From: CAYPPG01 sp964412555
GTDB lineage: Bacteria; Hinthialibacterota; Hinthialibacteria; Hinthialibacterales; Hinthialibacteraceae
Assembly: GCA_964412555.1 (NCBI GenBank)
Contig: CAYPPG010000053.1
Location: 1-54,453, forward strand
Reading direction: 5' to 3'
DNA length: 54,453 bases
Part shown: positions 1 through 7,723 of the stretch, piece by piece
Layout: each line of letters opens with the position of its first letter
Numbering within the stretch: the first letter of the stretch is position 1
Notes under the pieces: generated by a model
Database searches by the model: none
Told to the model about the DNA's origin: nothing
The model's input: the letters and a program-made list of their open reading frames with translations, nothing else
Position numbers and translations under genes: made by a program

Positions 1-131
1 GCGGGCAAGATGCCCGCGCTCCGACCCACTGGGAGCGCGGCCATCCTTGGCCGCACTTTCATCGCACAGAGTCACTTCCACACACCACCATGCGGGTAAG
101 ATGCCCGCGCTCCGACTCACTGGGAGCGCGG
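1..131. repeat. Composite palindromic repeat, one full copy with partial neighbours
   Basis: A complete copy runs from 31 to 113 (83 bp). It opens with GGGAGCGCGG and closes with the inverse CGCGCTCC. Each end is itself a hairpin (GCGGCCATCC..GGCCGC on the left, GCGGGTAAGATGCCCGC on the right), and the ends are joined by an A/C-rich linker of about 30 nt. Half copies flank it at 1-23 and 122-131. The same 83-85 bp arrangement recurs at 27163-27247 and 49737-49819, so this is a dispersed, MITE-like element. It lies just past the 3' end of the leftmost gene. Confidence 0.85.
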
Positions 132-188
132 CGGGTGCTCCCTGTTCCTGAGGAACCCGGGTTCACTGCAGGACGCGTAGGCGCAAAG

Positions 189-1694
189 TTACGAAAGCCG
201 ATACAAATCAGTGTATTTGTCATCCAAGTATTTCAAATACGGCTTACAACTGACATCCTGTCCGCTGATATCCCTGATCAATTCCGGTGCAGTTTTTCGC
301 CGTCCTACTCGATGGACATGCTCCCGCAGCCATTCCAACAAATGGATGAATGTTCCTGCCTCGACCTGGGTCCACAAATCAGGAATATCATTCAAAATCT
401 GTTCAAACAACTGCGCGGCATACAGATTCCCCAGCGTATACGTTGGAAAATACCCCAAACTCCCATGCGACCAATGGATGTCTTGCAAACAGCCTTTCGC
501 ATCATTCGGGACGTCGAGACCGAGATACTCTTTCATTTTAGCATTCCATGTTTCCGGAATGTCCGATACCTGCAATGTTCCTTCAATCAGGCCGATTTCA
601 ATCTCGAAACGCAAAATGACGTGAAGATTATAGGTGCATTCATCTGCTTCCACGCGGATCAACGAAGGAGATACACGATTGATTGCCTGGTACACTTGTT
701 CAGGCGTGATTTCATCGAGCTGCCCAGAATACTGCTTTTTCAAGGGAAGCGTGTAATGCTTCCAGAAAGATAAACTTCTCCCGATCATGTTTTCCCACAT
801 TCGCGATTGCGATTCATGCACGCCAAGCGATATGGCTTCCGCCAACACGGTCCGCCGGTCTTCCGGCCGGAATCCCTGCTCGTAGAGGGCATGACCCCCT
901 TCGTGAATCGATCCGGTCAGGGCGGAGAAGAGATCATTTCGATTGACTCGTGTCGTAATCCGTACATCATAAAGATCGAAATTGGTCGTGAAGGGATGCA
1001 CCGATCGATCCTGCCGGCCTGCGTCGAAATCATACCCGATATCGCGTAAAACCTGTAACGTGAATTCCCATTGTTTCTGTTCATCCCATTCCTGCTGCGT
1101 CCAAGCGGTATCCGGCTGGTTCGGTGAATCGACGATACGCTTGACGAGTTTGCTTTGCTCTTCCGCGAGTTCCGAGAAGATTGATTTCAACGTATTGGTG
1201 GTCATCCCGCGTTCATGGCTTTCCAGCAGAGCGTCATAGGGAGACTCTTCATAGCCGAGATAATCCGCTTTCCGCTTGGAAAGTTCCACCATTTTCTCCA
1301 AGTTCGGCTGGAAAAGAGAAAACCGGCTTTCTTCCCGCGCCTTCACCCATGACTGAAACGCTTTGCTTTGTTCCTGTGCGAATTCATGAACGAACGATTC
1401 GGGCAATTTGGTTGCCCGCTTATAATCGTACAGTGTTTCCGATACCAATTTCGCTTCATCGTCCGTCAATTGATCCGTATTTTCATGCAATTCGTGCAGC
1501 AGCTTGCCCATTGCCGGATCGGTGAACATGCGATGGGAAAGAGCGGAAAGCGTTGCCATCTGCTGCCCGCGCCCTTCTGCCGCTTTCGGAGGCATATTGA
1601 CTTCTTGATCCCATTGCAAGAGCGAAACGGTGGATACGATATCGGCGATTTCACCGAGTTTTGACCGTAAATCTTCAAGTTTGCTTTGCATCAC
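189..1694 (-). CDS. M32 family metallocarboxypeptidase
   Basis: The 501-residue product is a cytoplasmic zinc carboxypeptidase of family M32 (thermostable carboxypeptidase type), which trims C-terminal residues from peptides. The metal site is the HEGGH motif near residue 265, followed by ALYEQG. A downstream run with RMWENMIGRS contains the family's conserved ES(Q)SR(M)WEN segment and the third ligand region. Length matches the family norm of about 500. No signal peptide is visible. The first codon is GTG at 1694 with ATG at 1691 directly after; an AGGAG lies about 9 nt upstream of the GTG, so either may be used. It is transcribed away from the TPR gene, with a repeat-filled gap between. Family assignment is firm; the physiological substrate is unknown. 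Confidence 0.93.
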   Translation of the reverse strand: MMQSKLEDLRSKLGEIADIVSTVSLLQWDQEVNMPPKAAEGRGQQMATLSALSHRMFTDPAMGKLLHELHENTDQLTDDEAKLVSETLYDYKRATKLPESFVHEFAQEQSKAFQSWVKAREESRFSLFQPNLEKMVELSKRKADYLGYEESPYDALLESHERGMTTNTLKSIFSELAEEQSKLVKRIVDSPNQPDTAWTQQEWDEQKQWEFTLQVLRDIGYDFDAGRQDRSVHPFTTNFDLYDVRITTRVNRNDLFSALTGSIHEGGHALYEQGFRPEDRRTVLAEAISLGVHESQSRMWENMIGRSLSFWKHYTLPLKKQYSGQLDEITPEQVYQAINRVSPSLIRVEADECTYNLHVILRFEIEIGLIEGTLQVSDIPETWNAKMKEYLGLDVPNDAKGCLQDIHWSHGSLGYFPTYTLGNLYAAQLFEQILNDIPDLWTQVEAGTFIHLLEWLREHVHRVGRRKTAPELIRDISGQDVSCKPYLKYLDDKYTDLYRLS

Positions 1695-1770
1695 GAGTTC
1701 GACTCCTCTGATTTTCGTAAAATTGATTCTTTGGCCTCTTAGGAATACTATCTCTTCTCAAGGGAGATGA

Positions 1771-1879
1771 CAACGTAACATTCACTGATAGTTACTGATA
1801 TGGAGCGAGGCGGTTCGCGAACCGCCCCTACCAACTTCCAAAACGTAACATTCGCTGATTGTCACTGATACGGAGCGAG
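1771..1879. repeat. Palindrome bracketed by a 38-bp imperfect direct repeat
   Basis: Two imperfect 38-bp copies, 1771-1808 and 1842-1879, flank a GCGGTTCGCGAACCGC palindrome at 1810-1825. The second copy covers the last codons and TGA stop of the TPR gene. Read in the same direction, the first copy also ends in codons for LAPYQ and a stop (TAA). The gene's 3' end therefore looks duplicated on the far side of the palindrome. Confidence 0.8.
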
Positions 1880-4048
1880 AGGACACACCGGATCGATGGG
1901 AAATTCTTTGTTCCAAGGATGATCCTGTTCTCTGTAGATGTGTCGCAATAAATTCCGGGTGTCCTGGTAATCCGGTTTCCTCTGCAAGGCTGTTTGAAGC
2001 TCTTGTATGGCTAATTTGGAATTCCCGTTTTTGTAATGGGCATATCCCATCATGTAAAATATCTCAGGGTTTTTTTGATGGGGATGGATTCGCTCGAAAT
2101 ATTGCAGTGCTCGCTCAAACACTTCGAATTGAATGTACAACCGGCCCAAGTTGTATAAAGCATAATGATTGGAGGGATCTGACGTCAATGCTTTTTGATA
2201 AAACTCCATTGCCCGGATCCAATCGTGTTTGTGTTCATACACAATTCCCATATTGTTGATGGCTTTCACTGACTGTGGATTACACTCATATGCCGCTCGC
2301 CATTCTTCTTCCGCCATTTCCAGGTTCCCCCGGCTGTAATAAGCCGTTCCTAGAATAATATGAGGGATATCGTACTTGGGTGATAATTCTATGGCTTTTT
2401 TGAGTTCCGTAATTCCCTTTTCTTTATTATGCAGGAAATCTAAATAGAAACTTCCCAGTTGGGCACGGACGAGAGCAAATTCCGGAGCGATCTGGGCTGC
2501 TAGTTGAAAGGCTTGAAGAGCTTTGTCGGTTTCATTTCCATCACGCCAAATGACGCCTACTTGATGCAGGATTGCAGCAACCGTTTCCTGTTGATTCAAG
2601 CAATGGTATACACTGTTCGAATACGGCTCTCCCAAGTCATGAGGAAAACGATTGAGAATTTTTCCTTTATTCGTTGTTTCAATATAAAACTGATGGTGTT
2701 GATCTTTATATCGGACAAGGGAATGAGTGGGCGAATAGAGAAAGATCATCCGAAGTGGAAGACCAATCCGTTCTGCGATCCCCATATACAATAAAGTACC
2801 CGCAAAGCAAGGACCTTCATGAATAAACATATCCAATCCTGCATCTGACAAATTCTGTAAAAATTTTGACTTGGGATTATCCGATACCGATTCGTACAAA
2901 CTGATTGCCATTTTTTCCATATTGCTCTGCGGTGACGCATATCGATCCAGTTGCGAATGCAATTTCTCCGCCAACTGGTCTATATATGCAAGATGCTTTT
3001 CAATATCTATCTCCGGATTGATTTCCTTCCCGCTCAGCAACGCCGCATGGAGTATATCGATATCCTCATCCGGTTGTTTCAACAATTCTTCAAGTGTTTC
3101 CGGCTGCGGAATAAAAATGAATGTTTTGGGAGTTTCGTATAACGGAGTAGTATTGGTTTCCACTTCCGATTGCGCAGCAAGAAAAGCACAAAGGAAAAAG
3201 CAAACAATGAGGCCAAAGGATGAAGTGAGTTTCCATCTTTTACAGAGATGGAAGGAATCGTTCTTTTCTTTTACTTTCGAATTCTGAGAGAGGAGAAACG
3301 GAACGCTGAATAAATAGCAAAGCACTAATGAGGTCAGTATTTTGTTGGCGATCGCGTGGTATTCGGTGGTGTGCAGAAAGAATAGAAATAGTGCCAGGAG
3401 AACAACGGGAAGAAAAATCATTTTCGCCAATCGTTTTCCATCGATGGTAGGAAGAAAAGAGAGAAAGGAAATATAACTGACGATAGAGAATGCGAGAAGG
3501 ATGATCGAACGTTTGATTCCTTTGATCCATACGCCGGAAATCGCGAATCGGGAAAGAAATTGAGATAATGAGGATTCCTCGCCCGCCCCCCCAAGGTGGA
3601 AGAGGATGAAGGTGAAATGGTAAATAAAACAGAAAATCAGCGCCACACGCACCTGCACCGAAATTGACATGGCTGTCGTATAACCAGGGAACCACGCCGC
3701 CAAGAATAGAAAAGGGAAGAGAAAGAAGAAAACTCCCAACAAATCGATATAAGATCCCACTGCATTTGGATTGACGGGTGGAGGAAGATAAGGTCTTATA
3801 AAAGTCACAATCGAAGTTTGATTCCAATAAGAAAATAGCGAGTCCAATACGAAAGAGTCTGCCAGAACGAGAAGCAATACTGCCAATCCCAGCGAAAGAG
3901 AAGAGATTGAGAATATACGGATTGTCTGAATCAGGATGCCCAGGATGGAAGGATGGACAGGATTTGCTTTACGGGTAGCAGAGCGGAAAAATAACGAGCG
4001 CACAGCAACCAATGACCGTCTACTCGAATCGCCGTGAAATATTTTCAT
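1862..4048 (-). CDS. Membrane protein with transglutaminase-like core and TPR repeats
   Basis: The product is about 728 residues from the ATG at 4048. The first third is very hydrophobic, with roughly eight to ten predicted membrane segments. Around residue 411 comes a GPCFAGTLLYMG segment with a Cys, followed some 24 residues later by PTHSLV with a His. This matches the Cys-His core of transglutaminase-like proteins, probably on the outer face. The C-terminal 250 residues are at least six TPR units (for example ALQAFQLAAQIAPEFALVRA and RAMEFYQKALTSDPSNHYAL). The start is uncertain: the frame stays open upstream to a TTG at 4096, and about the first 42 residues lie inside a duplicated repeat, although AGGATAGGTGAC gives a plausible ribosome site for 4048. 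Substrate and role are unknown; protein modification or envelope assembly are guesses. Confidence 0.75.
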   Translation of the reverse strand: MKIFHGDSSRRSLVAVRSLFFRSATRKANPVHPSILGILIQTIRIFSISSLSLGLAVLLLVLADSFVLDSLFSYWNQTSIVTFIRPYLPPPVNPNAVGSYIDLLGVFFFLFPFLFLAAWFPGYTTAMSISVQVRVALIFCFIYHFTFILFHLGGAGEESSLSQFLSRFAISGVWIKGIKRSIILLAFSIVSYISFLSFLPTIDGKRLAKMIFLPVVLLALFLFFLHTTEYHAIANKILTSLVLCYLFSVPFLLSQNSKVKEKNDSFHLCKRWKLTSSFGLIVCFFLCAFLAAQSEVETNTTPLYETPKTFIFIPQPETLEELLKQPDEDIDILHAALLSGKEINPEIDIEKHLAYIDQLAEKLHSQLDRYASPQSNMEKMAISLYESVSDNPKSKFLQNLSDAGLDMFIHEGPCFAGTLLYMGIAERIGLPLRMIFLYSPTHSLVRYKDQHHQFYIETTNKGKILNRFPHDLGEPYSNSVYHCLNQQETVAAILHQVGVIWRDGNETDKALQAFQLAAQIAPEFALVRAQLGSFYLDFLHNKEKGITELKKAIELSPKYDIPHIILGTAYYSRGNLEMAEEEWRAAYECNPQSVKAINNMGIVYEHKHDWIRAMEFYQKALTSDPSNHYALYNLGRLYIQFEVFERALQYFERIHPHQKNPEIFYMMGYAHYKNGNSKLAIQELQTALQRKPDYQDTRNLLRHIYREQDHPWNKEFPIDPVCPLAPYQ

Positions 4049-4208
4049 GTCACCTATCCTGGCAAAAATGTCTGAATCAGGATGCCCAGGATTCAAGGAT
4101 GAACAGGATTTGCCTTACTGGTAGCAAATCTGAAAAATAACGAGCGCACAGCAACCAATGACCGTCTACTCGAATCGCCGTGAAATACATTCATATCACC
4201 TATCCTGG
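3924..4208. repeat. Tandem duplication of a 139-bp unit
   Basis: Two near-identical 139-bp copies, 3924-4062 and 4070-4208, each run from GTCTGAATCAGGATGCCCAG to CACCTATCCTGG with a 7-nt spacer. On the minus strand each copy carries a Shine-Dalgarno-like AGGATAGG, an ATG, and a reading frame beginning M(K/N)(I/V)FHGDSSRRS. In the distal copy (ATG at 4194) the frame stops after 33 codons (TGA at 4095-4093). In the proximal copy it runs into the TPR gene. Confidence 0.9.
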
Positions 4209-4327
4209 AAATCCTCAAATCCTGGCCAATCCTAATTCAGACAACAACATACTTGCTAGTAATTGAAAAAACAAACGAAACCCTCTACGATTGCGTAACT
4301 ATTAAATCCAAACCGGAGGAAACGAGT

Positions 4328-5005
4328 ATGAAACATTTTCAGTATTCAATCTTATTGTTGATTGTGGGTGCAGTTCTTGTTACGGTCAATGTACAATCCG
4401 TCGATGCACAAGAAAGCGAGGGAATCGATCAATTGGCTAGTCCTGCGGAAATTCAGAAATTTCGTGAAAATTTTATTCAAGAGTTCAATCGCACTGGTTT
4501 GAATACCACAATTGGCGATGCCGCCTTTTTGCGGATTATGGTGGAAAGCACCGGCGCGAAACGTGGTATCGAAGTCGGTTCGTTTACCGGTTTCGGTGCG
4601 ATCAATATGGGGATGGGATTCGAGCGCAACGGTGGCCATCTCTTTACTTTGGAAATTGATCCGGATACCGCCGAACGCTGTCGGGAAAACATCAAAAAAG
4701 TGAGATTGGAAAAAACCGTCACTTGCATCACCGGCGACGCCCTCGAAACAATCCCGAAACTTGAAGGGAAATTCGATTTCGTGTTTCTCGATGCCGCGAA
4801 GCGGGATTACTTCAACTATTTCAAAGCGTGTATTCCGATTCTTCAAGTGGGCGCGGTGATTATTGCGGACAATGTTATTCAATCAGAGAGAGCGATGCGG
4901 GATTTTCTGGATTTCATGAAGAACGATCCCGATTACGACATGGTCATCATACGGGCGTCCGACGAAAAGAACGACGGCATGGCCGTTATATACAAAATGA
5001 AGTAA
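4328..5005 (+). CDS. Exported O-methyltransferase-like protein (CCoAOMT fold)
   Basis: The 225-residue product has the class I SAM-dependent O-methyltransferase fold of the caffeoyl-CoA OMT family. Visible motifs are the SAM loop EVGSFTGFGAINM, the acidic ribose-binding LEIDPDTAERC, GDALETIPKL, and the metal-site pair FLDAAKRDYF and ADNVI. The start is ATG 4328, with GGAGGA 8 nt upstream. The first 28 residues form a classical signal peptide (basic start, LLLIVGAVLVTVNV core, then VDAQ), so export is predicted. That is odd for an enzyme needing cytosolic SAM: it may be a moonlighting or repurposed fold, or an uncleaved anchored protein facing inward. It stands alone, and its 3' end overlaps an antisense HicB-like gene by 20 nt. 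Confidence 0.85.
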   Translation: MKHFQYSILLLIVGAVLVTVNVQSVDAQESEGIDQLASPAEIQKFRENFIQEFNRTGLNTTIGDAAFLRIMVESTGAKRGIEVGSFTGFGAINMGMGFERNGGHLFTLEIDPDTAERCRENIKKVRLEKTVTCITGDALETIPKLEGKFDFVFLDAAKRDYFNYFKACIPILQVGAVIIADNVIQSERAMRDFLDFMKNDPDYDMVIIRASDEKNDGMAVIYKMK

Positions 5006-5165
5006 GAATGGGAATCTCACTGGAAGTTAGGTCTTGATATAAATCCCTTAAGTGATCTTCCAGTTCTTCCAACGATTCTCCTTGTGTCCAATAATCCGGA
5101 TATTCTTCCAGATAACCGATCCACCATTCTTCGTCTTTGCAATAGACGTATTTAGGATTATTCAT
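4986..5165 (-). CDS. HicB-family antitoxin-like protein, orphan
   Basis: A 59-residue frame from ATG 5165 to TAA 4986 begins MNNPKYVYCKDEEWWIGYLE and continues with EYPDYWTQGESLEELEDHLR, then DLYQDLTS. This is the compact beta-beta-beta-alpha partial RNase H fold typical of small HicB antitoxins (the 'GYLEEYPDYWTQGESLEEL' pattern). HicB proteins normally neutralise a HicA mRNA interferase encoded next to them. No HicA-like frame lies on either side: downstream is the convergent methyltransferase gene, overlapped by 20 nt, and upstream is repeat DNA. It may therefore be a solitary regulator or the remnant of a lost pair. A perfect 7-bp inverted repeat just upstream could be an autoregulatory operator. 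Confidence 0.72.
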   Translation of the reverse strand: MNNPKYVYCKDEEWWIGYLEEYPDYWTQGESLEELEDHLRDLYQDLTSSEIPILTSFCI

Positions 5166-5172
5166 AACGATT

Positions 5173-5187
5173 TTCTCAACTTGAGAA
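5173..5187. promoter_or_regulatory. Inverted repeat upstream of the HicB-like gene
   Basis: TTCTCAA-C-TTGAGAA is a perfect 7-bp palindrome 7 nt before the ATG of the HicB-like gene. Antitoxins of this group commonly bind such palindromes in their own promoter. Its position over the ribosome-binding region suggests an operator or a translational hairpin. Binding is inferred only. Confidence 0.4.
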
Positions 5188-5254
5188 GTTGTATTAATAT
5201 TTTATGGGTAACAAGGATAAGCGATGTCTATCCTTGCCGAAGAGCGCAAGACCG

Positions 5255-5282
5255 CCAGGGCAGACCTAACGTCTTGCCCTGG
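5255..5282. repeat. Dispersed hairpin (CCAGGGCA...TTGCCCTGG type)
   Basis: A palindrome opens with CCAGGGCAGAC and closes with GTCTTGCCCTGG. Related copies occur at 12344-12366 and, inverted, at 31538-31566. It sits between the HicB-like gene and the 3' end of the DapA-family gene, where it could also act as a transcript-ending hairpin. Confidence 0.7.
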
Positions 5283-5302
5283 CTACCCTACTTGTATTAT
5301 GA

Positions 5303-6382
5303 TTATGCCAACCACTCATTGAGATGGGCAGCGACGAATTCGTCGTCATTCAGATGTGGATACATGGCATAGACTCGGTCGATTTCTTCCATTTGTCCTG
5401 GCGAAAGGTCTTCATTGGGATTCAGGCACCATCGTTCCTGCATCAATCCTTGTCGGCGCAACACCTCGTGAATGCCGGCGATACAGCCAGCGAATTGATG
5501 GGCGGGATCGAAAAAGGCGGCGTTGGTGTCGGTAATCTCGATTGCACGAGTCAAAAATTCCTGCGGAATCAGCGCATCGGATTCGAGATAATTATGCGCT
5601 TCATGCAACAATTCCACTGCGCGTTTTGTCCAAACCGCCCAATGACCTAACAAACCTCCGATAATAGGTAGTTCTACTTTTTCACCGGATATGATGAATT
5701 GATACGTCGAGACTAAATCAACTGCAATATTATCGTCATTTCCCGTGTATAACGCGATATCACCCGCACGCCCGGTTTCCGCTACCGCTCGAACGACATC
5801 CAGCGTTTGATATCGGTTGAAGGGAGCGATTTTGATGGCGACGACATTTTCGATCTCACAAAGCCGCCTCCAAAAATCGATGCTCAATACACGGCCTCCT
5901 ACCGAGGGCTGAAGGTAAAAGCCCATCAGCGGGATATGCTCGGATACGGATCGGGCATGAACGATTAGGTCTTCGATACTTTCTTCCTTCATCGCGCCGA
6001 GACTGAGAAGACCGATGTGGTAACCCAATTCCCGCGCCAGTTTTGCCTCGGATACGGCTTGTTCTGTTTTTCCGCATATCCCGGCAATCCGGACAATGGG
6101 ATTCTCGGGATTCTTTTGTTCGAATTCTTTTATGGTTTCGACGGCCAATTCTAAAACCGGTTGAAATAAACCGATTTCCGGCTTGCGAATCTCGAACTGC
6201 GTCGTATGAACTCCAACCGCGAGTCCGCCCGCTCCCGTGTCTAGATAATAGCGTGTCAAAGCCCGTTGATGCCTTTCGTCGAATTTCCGTTCTGCCGTCA
6301 AAGCGAGCGGATGGGCCGGAATGACCAAACCTTTTTTCAGCGAGTCGTAAATGGGGCGAGGTGGAAAAGGATCGTTCGTCAT
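5303..6382 (-). CDS. Dihydrodipicolinate synthase (DapA/NAL) family aldolase-lyase
   Basis: The 359-residue product is a TIM-barrel lyase of the DHDPS/N-acetylneuraminate lyase superfamily, which makes or cleaves C-C bonds next to a 2-oxo acid through a Schiff base. The Schiff-base lysine is K184 in VVAIKIAPFNR. The conserved tyrosine is probably Y156 in GFYLQPSVGG, which differs from the YNxP of true DapA, so a catabolic or uncharacterised subfamily is more likely than lysine synthesis. It is longer than DapA (about 290). The ATG at 6382 has GGAGG 6-7 nt upstream. It follows the dehydrogenase gene by 15 nt on the same strand, so the two probably form an operon acting on one sugar-acid or aldehyde pathway. 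Substrate unknown. Confidence 0.85.
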   Translation of the reverse strand: MTNDPFPPRPIYDSLKKGLVIPAHPLALTAERKFDERHQRALTRYYLDTGAGGLAVGVHTTQFEIRKPEIGLFQPVLELAVETIKEFEQKNPENPIVRIAGICGKTEQAVSEAKLARELGYHIGLLSLGAMKEESIEDLIVHARSVSEHIPLMGFYLQPSVGGRVLSIDFWRRLCEIENVVAIKIAPFNRYQTLDVVRAVAETGRAGDIALYTGNDDNIAVDLVSTYQFIISGEKVELPIIGGLLGHWAVWTKRAVELLHEAHNYLESDALIPQEFLTRAIEITDTNAAFFDPAHQFAGCIAGIHEVLRRQGLMQERWCLNPNEDLSPGQMEEIDRVYAMYPHLNDDEFVAAHLNEWLA

Positions 6383-6397
6383 TCTGAACCTCCAACA

Positions 6398-7426
6398 TTA
6401 AATTTTTAAGATGATCTTCCCGAAATTCTCTCGATCCAACATCCGTTTATGTGCTTCTTGTGCTTCCTGCAACGGAAACACTTTATCGATGACCGGTTTG
6501 ATTTTCCCTTCTTCCGCCAAACGGATGACGGTTTTCATTTCATTCATCGAACCCATATAGGAACCATGAATGGTGAGTTGCTTCGCAAAGAGATGCAGGA
6601 TGTTGAATTGCCCCTGATCTCCGGCGGTGATCCCGCAAATCGAAAGCCGCCCCGTTTTGCGTAGCGTATCGAGGCTGCGCGTAAAGGTCTCGCCGCCGAT
6701 ATGCTCGAAGACGACATCCACACCGCGCCCGTTGGTGATTCGCTTCGTTTCTTCCACAAAGTCTTTTTCGCGGTAATTGATCGTGTGATCTGCTCCCAAA
6801 TCCACCGCGAGTTTCAACTTCTCTTCCGTCCCTGCGGTGGTGATGACATTGGCTCCGGCCAATTTGGCCAATTGAATGGCGGCGCTTCCGATACCACTGC
6901 CTGCTGCCTGAACGAGCACGGTTTCTCCGCATTTTAACTGAGCTCGACTGAATAACATATGCCAAGCGGTGAGATAGACAAGAGGAATCGCCGCCCATTC
7001 TTCATAGTCAAGCCTATCGGAGACAGAGATGATATTCCGCGAAGGGGCAACGGCATATTCGGCATACCCGCCTTGGATTTGAAAGCCCATGATTTTGAAC
7101 GCATCGCAGGCGCTGTCATTATTTCCATAGCAATATTCACACTGTCCGCAGGAAACTCCTGGTGCAATGATGACTCGCTCGCCGATTTTGAGGCCGTCTA
7201 CATCTTCACCGATTTCAGCGACAGTTCCTGCGATATCGCATCCTAGAATATGGGGCATGGGGATGGGGATCGGACGGCCCCCGAGCCGCACCCAAATATC
7301 GAGATGATTCAAAGCGCAGGCTTCCACTTTCACTTTGACCTGGCCGCGTTCAACGTTCGGTTCGTCAATTTCGGTATATTGCAGTTTGTCGATATCTCCA
7401 TGTTCATAGAAAACAACGGCTTTCAT
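6398..7426 (-). CDS. Zinc-type alcohol dehydrogenase/quinone reductase (MDR superfamily)
   Basis: The 342-residue product belongs to the medium-chain dehydrogenase/reductase superfamily. Four structural-zinc cysteines are present (C93, C96, C99, C107, in SCGQCEYC...SAC). Likely catalytic ligands are C37 and H59 (ILGCD context). The cofactor fold shows AAGSGIGSAAIQLAKLAGA, followed by GADHTINYREKDF, typical of NADP(H)-using members. ATG 7426 is preceded by AAGGAG. It is the first gene of a probable two-gene operon with the DapA-family lyase, which fits an alcohol/aldehyde oxidation-reduction step beside a 2-oxo-acid lyase. Substrate cannot be read from sequence. Confidence 0.88.
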   Translation of the reverse strand: MKAVVFYEHGDIDKLQYTEIDEPNVERGQVKVKVEACALNHLDIWVRLGGRPIPIPMPHILGCDIAGTVAEIGEDVDGLKIGERVIIAPGVSCGQCEYCYGNNDSACDAFKIMGFQIQGGYAEYAVAPSRNIISVSDRLDYEEWAAIPLVYLTAWHMLFSRAQLKCGETVLVQAAGSGIGSAAIQLAKLAGANVITTAGTEEKLKLAVDLGADHTINYREKDFVEETKRITNGRGVDVVFEHIGGETFTRSLDTLRKTGRLSICGITAGDQGQFNILHLFAKQLTIHGSYMGSMNEMKTVIRLAEEGKIKPVIDKVFPLQEAQEAHKRMLDRENFGKIILKI

Positions 7427-7723
7427 TATTCGTCTCCTTACTGTATATTTCTGTTTTTGTGGGTGTTATGCTATACTTGCCCAATATTCAAAAGACGGTG
7501 GTATGCATCAAATTGTCATTCTTAGTGAGTTGCCATGATCATCGTGAGTTGTGGTCATTAAATTTGCCTAATTCCGAAGACGCACGATGTTTTGATGATC
7601 CATATTGATCCGAGGATGGACATTGAACACCGCCGGTGATTGCAAATACTTTACACGGATTCCTAAAAAACTGTATGGTATTCCAAACGGGACATTCCGT
7701 TAATTCTTTTTGGAGTGTGCAGC
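7427..7723. other. Divergent intergenic region
   Basis: This 297-base gap separates the minus-strand dehydrogenase from the plus-strand lipoprotein gene and must hold promoters for both. No open frame with recognisable content, palindromic repeat or riboswitch-like fold was seen. It is one of the few large gaps here free of the dispersed hairpins. Confidence 0.6.
7650..7679 (+). promoter_or_regulatory. Possible sigma-70-type promoter
   Basis: TTTACA (7650-7655) and TATGGT (7674-7679) are separated by 18 nt, about 45 nt before the ATG of the lipoprotein gene. Both boxes are imperfect matches, so this is tentative. Confidence 0.3.

Noticed and set aside
189..773. Plus-strand ORFs across the carboxypeptidase gene
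   Set aside because: They are antisense shadows of a clearly assigned M32 gene with conserved motifs.
4097..4252. Start of the TPR gene or an extra small gene upstream of 4096
   Set aside because: The upstream frame lies in the second repeat copy and stops after 33 codons. It looks like repeat-derived coding potential, not an independent gene.
5052..5372. Plus-strand 106-residue ORF
   Set aside because: It is antisense to the HicB-like gene and the end of the DapA-family gene, passes through a repeat and has no motif.
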